Part shown: one piece after another, positions 45,077 to 55,400 of the stretch
Layout: each line of letters opens with the position of its first letter
Numbering within the stretch: the first letter of the stretch is position 1
NCBI GenBank assembly: GCA_964017065.1
Contig: OZ024785.1
Span: 12,789,086-12,853,085 of the forward strand
Direction of reading: 5' to 3'
DNA: 64,000 nt
Source of the DNA: Haliclona indistincta
Taxonomy: Eukaryota; Porifera; Demospongiae; Haplosclerida; Chalinidae
Notes under the pieces: generated by a model
Database searches by the model: none
Seen by the model: the letters and a program-made list of their open reading frames with translations, nothing else
What the model was told of the DNA's origin: nothing
Made by a program: the position numbers and the translations under genes

Positions 45077-45349
45077 ATGCAGCAACAACAACCTTTTGAA
45101 CCACTAAATTTTGGATACTACAAGAACACAGATGGTCAAATTTTGCCAGTCACTACAAAGGTTCTTCCTGCACCACAGGCCATCATCGAGCTAGTTAGAT
45201 GCAAGTGTAAAACTGATTGCTCTACACTAAGATGTTCATGCAGGAAGAATAATCTACCATGCACAGAACTCTGCTCAGGATGTGCAAATGATGAAGACAG
45301 TAACATTGGAAATGATACGGACAGTGATGACGATGATAATGAGCTATAA
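45077..45349 (+). CDS. CXC (tesmin/TSO1-like) domain of Academ-like transposon
   Basis: A 90-codon frame beginning at an ATG. It contains the cysteine pattern CKCKTDCSTLRCSCRKNNLP then CTELCSGC, a CXC zinc-binding motif. The tail is acidic (SDDDDNEL). In related elements this is the C-terminal part of the same protein as the nuclease region, so it is probably a fragment of one broken gene and not an independent one. Confidence 0.6.
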   Translation: MQQQQPFEPLNFGYYKNTDGQILPVTTKVLPAPQAIIELVRCKCKTDCSTLRCSCRKNNLPCTELCSGCANDEDSNIGNDTDSDDDDNEL

Positions 45350-45765
45350 AACTAGTATTAGTTGCTAAAAATTTTTCTTTTTCTGTTGCTATGTGAGTTT
45401 TTGATCACTTATTACATATCATGTTTGAAAACCATCTCTGTGTGAAGTGAAATAGGCTCATGATTTCTGTTAATTAGTATTAATTAGGTAGCCATTTTTA
45501 AGTCCCCGAAAAGTGGCCAAATGAGGTTCGGTGCAAATGCAAACATTGATTTTTGGATTCCTCATGTCATAAGCTTTTCAAAAATATAATGGTTTACTAA
45601 TCTCCACAAAATTTGAACGAAACTGTTTTCATGAACATAGTGAACCTGACTAATTCCTCGATTGTAACGATCTGGAGGAAAATAGATAAACAGCCAAGAA
45701 AGAAGCTAATAGCCCAAGTTGTTAGACTAGGCCGCATGATACCAAGAAGGGAGAGTCAGTGGCGC

Positions 45766-45860
45766 AGCCAGGATTGATAGTGAGGTGGGGCACAAAAGTG
45801 GGCGCGCTTGCGCGAGCGCGGAATTTTTTGCAAACCACGCCCCCCTATGGCCCTCACTAA
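45766..45860. mobile_element. hAT-like element end at duplication boundary
   Basis: CAGTGGCGCAGCCAGGATTG and the following g/c-rich sequence (tgggcgcgcttgcgcg) match the left end of the foldback at 32168, without the 54-bp MITE. It lies exactly where homology between the two STELLO copies ceases upstream of the start codon. Confidence 0.55.
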
Positions 45861-46057
45861 GGATCGTCGAGCAATTAGGTAAAAAACTTAACTTTCCGCA
45901 TTAAAAAAATTGCACACAGCGAGTGGTCCAGGAACCTCCTCAAGAACAACTACTATTTAAGTTCCGGAACTCAGTAGTAAATGTACTGATAATGGTTCCA
46001 CCTGCATTATCAATAATCATAATTGTTAAAATTATCGCACGTGTTCCCATAATAGCC

Positions 46058-46392
46058 ATGGAAACTAACGAGAGCGAGAACGAGAGTATGGTGGACGATC
46101 ACTCTGAGGCTGGGATAGACTCCGCTTCATCAGGGAGAGTTCGTCCGTTTTCAGATGCAACAGTAGCTGCTCTAAGAGCCTACCATAAGAAAGGAATGGT
46201 AGGGATTGGGAGGAATTATAGTAGTGTTATTGAAGTGGCAGCGAGTGAGACAGGATTGAGTGTAGAGCAAGTAAAGGTTAGTGTTTATGAAACCAGGTAG
46301 TATTAGCAGCAACTCATAGAACACTTTAATTAGTCAAATTAACAGCTCCTTCACTGTTCTAAGAGGTATGCTGCATGGGCAGCAGAGTACTA

Positions 46393-46423
<31 letters not shown>

Positions 46424-49400
46424 GAGAACACACACCAACATAGGTGCATAAGTATAATTAAGAAGTTAGAATAGTCCGGAGCATTAGTTCAGTATCAGAA
46501 ATACCATGAATAATATCAAGATTCCTTTTCAAAAAGGGCCGAACAACAGCAGCACAATATTTATCATCATCATGGTAGACTTTCAAAAATTGCGACCCAA
46601 ACACAGAATTGAGACCAGCGAATGAATACACCAGAACAGATGAATCACGAAAAACAGCACGAACAAGCAGATTCGAACTGTTAGAAGCTCTGTCAATAAA
46701 TTTAGCAGATCTTGAGAATACAAGGTTATAAATACTTAACATATTAGCACAACAGTGCAAAATAGAAGTGTGAGTGTTAGCAGGTAGAGACCAGATACGT
46801 CGCAAGCAGTTATTAAAAGCCACCTCAAGGACTCTAAGAGATTTAGATGAGAGTTTCCACAGCTCGCAGCCATACAAAGCAAGGCAATGAGATTGAAATA
46901 AGTATGATAGGAGGGAAGGACCAACGTACCCGAGGGTGGTGAAGAGATTATTGGCTGCACCGATAAGATAACGAGTCTTAAGCAGAATATCCTCAGAATC
47001 TGAAAGATCATATTTCAACCTGTTACCAAGATGTAGCACTGAGTCAGCAAAATGTAGAGATTGCCCAAAGAAATTGAAGCAGACATCATCAGAAGCCCGA
47101 TTACCAAGACAAAATTTGATCAACTGAGTTTTCTGTGGATTAAAAACAAGGCCACAATCAGATGCAAAGGATTCACAAGTACAAAGCAATAAACGCAGCG
47201 CAGAAGCAGAGGGAGCTAACAAAACAACATCATCTGCGTACGCCAGGGCTCCAGCAAAGTGATGACTCCAGTGACAACCAACACCACTGGATTTCAATCT
47301 AAGGAGAAGTTCGTCAAGGTAAATAGCAAAAAGGATGGGAGAAAGAACACCTCCCTGTCGAACTCCATTGGAAACAACAAAAGGGTGAGACAAAGCAGCG
47401 TCCCACCTGACTCTCAGATTTTGAGATACATACCATGAATGGAGGAGACGCACAACTAAGGGGGGCAAACCACGAGAAAGCAATAACTTAAACAAGATGT
47501 CATGTCTAACCAAATCAAAAGCCTTCGAAGCATCCAAAAAACAAGCAAATACCGAAGAGTCATGGTGAATGTACTTACTCACGACTTGCTTCAAAACACC
47601 AGTGCAGAGAGTGGTAGAGAGGTCCTTCTTAAAACCAAACTGTAAGTTACAACTGTCCAGGTGAGACGCATATTGAATGAGAATGCACCATTCGAGAATC
47701 TTACTGAGAGAGGAAGCTAGAGCAATGGGTCGGTAACTGTCAGAGTGAGAGAGGTTTTTTCCAGGTTTAGGAACTGGTACTAGTAAACAGTCAATAATCT
47801 GAGGAGGGAGAAAACCATGATGCAATAACGCTGTGAAAAAAAGCGCTAAGACGTCTGAAATAACACTGAGGAGCTGCAACCACAAAATGAGTAGAATCAA
47901 GATTTGAAGCATCTCTTTTACCCTTCTTGAGATGACTAATTGCTTCAAAAATAACTTCAGCTGAAAAAGAGCAATAATGTAAGTCAGAACTTTCAAGATC
48001 CAAATCACTAGGATCGAACGAAAAATCAGCATACTTATTCAAGGTGCCCATTAATTTGGCACGAAAAACCTCAGAAATTTCATCCTCATCACTTAAGCCA
48101 TCAACCACAGTGTTAATAGAAGAACGCGAGCCTCTTTTCAATTGCTTAATCTGCTTCCAAAACTTCTTTTTATTGCGAATGGAAAATGCAGAGGTCAGCT
48201 TCTCGCGCCGAATGTATTGCTCCCTACGCTTTAACCTCCTAACCTCATACTTGAAACGATACTTAGCCTTTTTCTTACTAGTTGTCTGACTATTATAGAA
48301 TCAAAAACCTAAGTGGTATGGAACTGGGAACCTCAAGCAATATGAAACTGGGAACCTTTGTCTAGCACAATTAAGTAGTATGGAACCGGGAACCTTTAAT
48401 TTGTCTAGCACTATTAGTATGGAAACGGGAACCTTTGTCTAGCACAAGTAGTAGGGAATCGGGAACCTTTGTCTAGCACTAGTAGTATGGAAACGGGAAC
48501 CTTTGTCTAGCACAAGTAGTAGGGAATCGGGAACCTTTGTTGTGGTGTTAGACACTTTATGTATTATTCAGTGTACCATGTGCATCATTTATCACCTCTA
48601 GTCCCACTAGTATCATGTTCACCTCTCTATTTAAAAAGGCCGCCTATGTGTGCATGCTTCATTCGATTCACTCTTGATTCTATTTGCTTACTGTTTGATT
48701 CCAGTAATAATCATTCAGATCAATATTATCCTGGTCTACCCGCCCACGTATAGCTAACGCTACATGGTGGCAGCGGCGGTGCACTCGGCTCTCCCGGTGC
48801 AGTATTCGATTTTTGCAGTTCGATAAGCTCTCGGCTCTCCCGGAGCTAAAGTTTTGTCGACGGGGACAACTCTCCTCACGAAGTGCTCTCGGCTCTCCCG
48901 GAGCAAGAAATTCCAGACGAAACTCTAGAAGCTCTCTTCGAACAAGATACGCTGACGAAGATGGCAACACCGCAAGGAACAGTATCTCCACCGGAACCCT
49001 TCTCGTTCAGCAAACCTCAACTCTGGTGTCGTTGGATCAGACGATTCGAGCGATACAGCAAGGCCTCGGGTCTAGCAGACAAGGGAGACGAAGCACATCT
49101 GAACATGCTAATCTACTGTATGGGAGATGAAGCTGACGACATACTTACATCGTTTAAGTATGCTGATGGAGAGTCTGAAAAGTCTTACGAGACAGTCAGG
49201 AAAAAGTTTGATGCTCATTTCGTTCCACAAAGAAATGTGATATACGAACGTGCATTGTTCAACTCTCGTCGACAAGAACCTGGTGAGCCTGTGGACAGTT
49301 TCATCACAGCTCTTCACACACTAGTCGAACACTGCGATTACGAAGGACTACGTGACCAGATGATCAGAGATCGGATTGTGGTTGGAATCAACAATTCTTC

Positions 49401-52400
49401 TCTTTCAGAGAAACTACAGCTGGACTCCAAACTCACTCTAGCTACGGCAATCACTCAAGTGAGACAATCTGAAGCAGTCAAGCTACAGCAACCAACCCTG
49501 AGAGGTAATCCAAAGGACACTCCTGTGGGAGAAGTACAGTCAAAGCATCATGCAAGGCCCAAGCAAGCTCCACAGAAGAGTAAACCCAAGAACAGCCGAC
49601 CAGAGAACAGCAAGTGTTCATGGTGCGGAAAATCTCCTTCTCATTCTCGTCAAAAATGCCCTGCCAAGGATGCAACATGCCGCAAGTGCAAGAAGACAGG
49701 ACATTACGAAGCAGTATGCAGATCAGCCGCAAAAGTATCCAGTATTGAACAGGAAGAAGATGCCTTCATTGGAACAGTATCAGACAGAAGCAAGGACAAC
49801 TGGAGTATCACTCTACAAGTCAACGACAAGCCGACAGAGTTTCACATCGACACAGGTGCGGAGGTGACAGTCATATCAGAGCGTGTGTGGACACACCTTG
49901 ACAAACCAGCCCTGCAACCTTCTGATCGAAACCTGAAATGCCCGGATACTCACTCTCTACCAGTGATGGGGATGTTCACAGCAAGTATCAAGAGTCACAC
50001 TCACGAAACCAAGACACAGGTCTATGTGGTGAAAGGAGCATCCAGATCTCTGCTAGGACAGCCAGCCATAGAGCAGCTACATCTCATCCAACGCATCGGT
50101 GTGGTAAGCAGTCAGTCACTAAACCCACATGCTGAGTTTCCAGGTTTATTCACTGGCCTTGGGAAACTGGATGGAGATTACACAATTCAGCTGAAAGAAG
50201 GAGCAAAGCCGTTTGCCCTGTCTACCCCTCGCAGAGTCGCTATCCCTCTACTAGAGCCAGTCAAAGAAGAGCTACAACGCATGGAAAGACTAGGAGTCAT
50301 CTCAAAGATCCAAGAGCCAACTGATTGGTGCTCTGGCATGGTTGTGGTTCCAAAAGGTGATGGCAAGGTCAGAATTTGTGTTGATCTGACAAAGCTGAAT
50401 GAGAGTGTGCAACGTGAGAGACACCCTCTACCTGCTGTAGACCAAGTTCTAGCTCAATTGTCAGGAGCAAAAGTAATGTCTAAATTGGATGCAAATGCAG
50501 GTTTCTGGCAGATCCCACTCTCTGAAGAATCTTCTCGACTCACTACATTCATCACACCGTTCGGAAGGTATCGTTTTCATCGACTACCATTTGGCATATC
50601 GTCAGCACCCGAACACTTTCAAAGGAGAATGTCCGAGATGTTGGCCGGAATTCCCAATGTGGTGTGTATGATGGATGATGTTCTAGTCTACGGAGAGACA
50701 CTAGAAGAACACAACAAGCACCTCCGAGAAGTTCTCACACGACTGGAGAAAGCAGGCATGACCCTCAACAACGAGAAGTGCAAATTCGCTCAGACTTCAC
50801 TACAGTTCCTGGGACATGTCATCGACAGTTCAGGAGTTCGACCAGACCCTGGCAAGATAGAAGCAATAACAGAATTCAAGCAACCCAAGAATGTTGGCGA
50901 TGTCAGACGCTACTTGGGAATGGTGAATCATCTCAGCAAGTTCGCCCCAAATCTCGCAGAAGTTACTCAGCCCATGAGAGAATTGCTCAACAAGGACACT
51001 CACTGGGTATGGGAAGAAGCACAGCAGACAGCTTTTGAGAAAACCAAAGAGATGCTAACCAAGAGCCCCATTCTCACTCTCTTCGATCCAAATCTGGAAA
51101 CCACGGTTTCAGCCGACGCATCTTCTTTTGGATTAGGAGCTGTTCTGTTACAAAAGCAGTCAGATGGAGAAAACAAGCCTGTTGCATATATCTCAAGATC
51201 CATGACGTCAACGGAACAGAGATATGCGCAGATAGAAAAAGAGGCTCTGGCATTCACGTGGGCATGTGAGAGGCTATCCGACTATCTCATTGGACTGAAG
51301 TTTCACATATGGACTGATCATAAGCCATTAGTTCCACTCTTCAGCACCAAGCACTTGGAAGAAATGCCAATTCGAGTACAACGATTTCGTCTGAGGATGA
51401 TGAGGTACGATTTCTCTATCTCTCATGTTCCTGGAAAGCAGCTACTCATCGCAGATGCACTATCGAGATCTACATCACGGGATCCCACAGACGACGACGA
51501 GTCATTCCACCAAGAAGGAAACGCTTACATCCAACTCATCATGCAGAATCTACCAGCCACTGAACAGAGGATGGAGCAGATCAAGGAACTTCAACAGCAA
51601 GATGAAGCCTGTCAGCTAGTAACAAAGTACTGCTACTCATCTTGGCCTGACAAGAAGACAGCACCAAGAGTGGTGAGACCATTCCTACCCCTTGCTGCTC
51701 AATTCTCTGTAGAGAATGGTGTGCTAATGAGAGGTTCCCGTATTGTTATTCCTCCTCCACTACAGCAACAGATCCTAGAGAAGCTACATGAGGGTCATCT
51801 AGGTATCACAAAGTGCAGGGACAGAGCACGACAGTCTGTCTGGTGGCCAGGTCTCTCCACACAATTGGAAAAGATCGTAACGAGCTGTGAAACATGTTGT
51901 AAACATCAGCAGCAACGAGCTCAACCCCTGGTCCCATCAGAACTGCCTGAGTTGCCATGGCAGAAGATAGGCACTGACCTATTCGAATGGAAGGGTGATC
52001 CATTTCTACTCTATGTTGACTACTATTCTCGCTACATCGAAATCGCTAAGCTGAACAGAACCACAGCAGGAGAAGTTATCAACAAATCCAAGAGTATCTT
52101 TGCCAGACACGGAATCCCAGAGATTGTCTTCTCAGATAACGGACCGCAATACACAGCTGAAGCTTTTGAAGACTTCGCCAAGAGCTACCAGTTTGTCCAC
52201 AAGACAAGTAGCCCCTATTTTCCACAGAGCAACGGAGAGGCAGAGAGGGCAGTCCGAACAGTAAAGAATATGCTTGAGAAAAGTTCCGACCCCTACCTCG
52301 CTCTACTGAACTATCGAACAACTCCAATTCAAGGTGGACAGTATAGCCCAGCAGAGTTGCTCATGAGTCGTCTACCAAGGACCAAAGTTCCCACTACACG

Positions 52401-55400
52401 AGAGAGAAGAAAACCTGAGATACCAGATGAGACAAGAGTTCGAAACAGAGATCAACACATGAAGAACAAACAGAAAAAGAACCATGACAAACACCATGGA
52501 GCAAGAGAACTACCACATGTAGAAGAGGGAGACAGAGTATGGATTCCTACAAGAAACGAAGAGGCTACAGTTATTGAAACGGATGTAGCACCTCGCTCCC
52601 ATGTGATCAGAACAAATCAGGGCTCGGAGATAAGACGGAATAGAAAGGATATTATCCAACTTCCTGAAGAGAGAACACAGCAACTGTCTACACAGAACGA
52701 TCAATCACCTCAATTACACGAGAACAATCAATCACCTCAATCACACGAGAACGATCAATCAACAGGACCAAGAAGGAGCACGCGCACTCAAAGACCCACT
52801 GAACATTTCGCTCCGTTCATCAAACATTGACAGAAAGGGAGATGTGGTGTTAGACACTTTATGTATTATTCAGTGTACCATGTGCATCATTTATCACCTC
52901 TAGTCCCACTAGTATCATGTTCACCTCTCTATTTAAAAAGGCCGCCTATGTGTGCATGCTTCATTCGATTCACTCTTGATTCTATTTGCTTACTGTTTGA
53001 TTCCAGTAATAATCATTCAGATCAATATTATCCTGGTCTACCCGCCCACGTATAGCTAACGCTACATTTGTCTAGCACTAGTAGTATGGAAACGGGAACC
53101 TTTGTCTAGCACAAGTAGTATGGAACTGGGAACCTTTGTCTAGCACAAGTACATGTAATAAATATTATGGAACTTGGAACCTCAAGTAGTATGCACAGAG
53201 AGTTAACTGTATTGATCTTAAAAATGCTCGCTTATTTTAGAGATGGATCAAGAAAGAGAACTATAGGAAGTCAAGGATTGAGCTTGAAGTTGCAAATGAC
53301 CAGCAGCCTCTGAAAATACCAGTGCAACGAACAGCCTGGAAACAGTTCACTCAATCATATGCTAAGACTGAAGGTGCGGTCATTAGCATTAGCATAATTC
53401 ACTGGCATAATTACAGAATTTATGTATAATACAATGTTGATTTTGCTACTCAGAGGGAAAGGCTGCATTGAAGCATGGCGGACTGCAGCACTATAATAAG
53501 GCAGCCAGCCAGCAGTATGCGAACCTTACTGAAATTGATAAAAAGGAGCTGCTCAAAAGTGATGAAACAAAGCCCAAACCCGTCATGAACAAGCAGCAGA
53601 TCAAGACCTCCGGAAAGAAAATCTTCAAAAAAATCCAGAAGCATGTTGGTTATTATGATTTTATTCTTATTATCTTAATTTTCTTGAAGTTTGAAGAGCT
53701 TGAAAGGTTAGGTTTTGAAGGGTTTGCTATTGGATTCCATCATCAGACTACTGAGTTTGTTGGGACGAAGTTAACAGTAAACTGATGTAGCGCACCTCTG
53801 ATTGAGTATCTGCATGCCATTATTGTTTCAGGTAATTAATAATACACTTGGCCAAAATAATGCAATGCAGCAGCTAGCTGTATATCTTGCTTATATCTTG
53901 CAATGATTTCTATGTATAATTATTATTCTATCAATTGCAAATAGCGAAGCCTCCATTTGTCAGTGCGTCTAGTCATGTAGCCTCTTCCTCCTCCTCAGTG
54001 TCAGGTCAGGTGTTAATAAACCAATATTAATTGTGCTTGCATGCTTGTTTACAGGAGCAAGTACGTCATCAGACTGTCCTGTACCTATTCCTCCAGACTG
54101 TCCTGTACCTATTCCTCCAGACTGTCTTGTACCTATTCCTCCAGACTGTCCATCAGCTCTTCCTCCATCACAGAAGAAACGTGTGTACCAACTATTACGT
54201 AGAATTAGTAAAAAAAAATTGTTTTCACACAATGCACTATGATTACATGCAGAAGCAAGCAATTCATCTGCCGCTCCACTTCCTACATGTACTTCTTCAT
54301 CATCCCTTCCTGCACCTCGGAAGAAACGTTAGTTTATTGCCTTATAATAATAATAATTATTATTATTACACAAATTTATTAGGATCTAGCACTCCACTTC
54401 CTTCTTTGTCATCTATACTTCCTCCACCTAAAAAAAGTTAGTTAAGAAATTGTTGTGATCATTTGACACAATGCATTCAGGAGCAAGCAATTCAGCCATT
54501 CTTCTACCTCTACCTTCATCAACCAGTCTTCCATCTCTTCTTCCACCTCAGAAGAAGCGTTAGTTGAGTTTTGTTAAGTACAAAATTATTTTTTACCATC
54601 ATTAAACAGCATTATTTTTTTTTCTTACATGTAGCTAACCCACCACCTATTACAACTAGGCACCAAAGGTGCTGATGCCTCGGTGGAATGCAACAATTTC
54701 ACATACACAGCAACAAACTGCAGCTGTTGTACCTTTCTGTACAGCAATCACAATGCAGTATAATAGTTATGCAATCAGAAGCCAATCAGTGCTGACCACT
54801 AATTCAACTGGGCGTGTCTATATTGTTCAGGGCACAGCACGTACAACGAGCGAGATAGCTTGCTTACACAATTTCTTTAGACATACGATGTAACCTATCA
54901 GCTTCTAGGCAGTCAACTGTGGATAGTTTTGTCTACGGAGAACTCCAGATCGCCAGCAACGGCCATCGATCGCGAGGTAAGCAAAGCTATACGCCATAAC
55001 TCTAGAACGCAGCTTCATATACAAGTCTGCCGTGCTGTTCTGAAGTAAAGGCGAACTCACTAGCTGTAAGGCAGCCAGCAATAGACAATTTTGTCGTTAC
55101 ATCAGCAACTAGATCGCCAGCCGGCGATCGCGAGGTAAGCAATCACGCTATAACTCACGAACAGAGCCCTATAACCAAAATCCTTACAATTCATTTTCGA
55201 GCAATTATCGATTTTAGCGTGTGTTGCACGTTTCAGCGCTTAGTTTTCAGCGAGCGACGAGAAATCCTGCCGACAGACAGACAGATGCATAGGCGGCGTT
55301 TACACGGATTCGTTTTCACCGGCGAAAAACGCCGCAGTTGACCATCGGATGCACTGTTCGTCTACACGAATACGAGGAAATTCGATGCGGATACAGCGAG

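Larger units (their letters stand above)
43308..45652. mobile_element. Academ-like DNA transposon (XPG-nuclease type)
   Basis: Inverted repeats of about 115 bases begin TAGTCAGGTTCACTATG and end CATAGTGAACCTGACTA. The target ATT is duplicated (43305-43307, 45653-45655), and the intact STELLO gene shows the single ATT. Inside are an XPG/PIN-like nuclease frame and a CXC-domain frame on the plus strand. A 3-bp duplication plus an XPG-like gene fits the Academ superfamily. The coding region upstream of 44297 has decayed with stops. Confidence 0.75.
40764..45737 (-). pseudogene. Inverted STELLO copy, doubly inactivated
   Basis: The start codon at 45737 and the first 30 or so codons match the intact gene. 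Then an Academ-like transposon (43308-45652) interrupts it. From 43304 the frame resumes but hits TGA where the intact gene has Trp113 (stop at 43071-43073). Beyond this the frame is open to the normal stop at 40764 with only scattered substitutions. Being intronless and carrying 3' and 5' flank matches, it arose by DNA duplication and inversion, not retroposition. No function expected beyond a possible short product. Confidence 0.9.
48541..53066 (+). mobile_element. Intact Ty3-type LTR retrotransposon
   Basis: 4526 bases with two apparently identical 224-bp LTRs, a 5-base target duplication tttgt (48536-48540, 53067-53071), a purine tract (agaaagggaga) before the 3' LTR and one open gag-pol frame. 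It was inserted into a minisatellite in intron 1 of the homeodomain-like/Ulp1/PHD gene, in the same orientation as that gene. Lack of LTR differences implies a very recent insertion. Confidence 0.95.
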
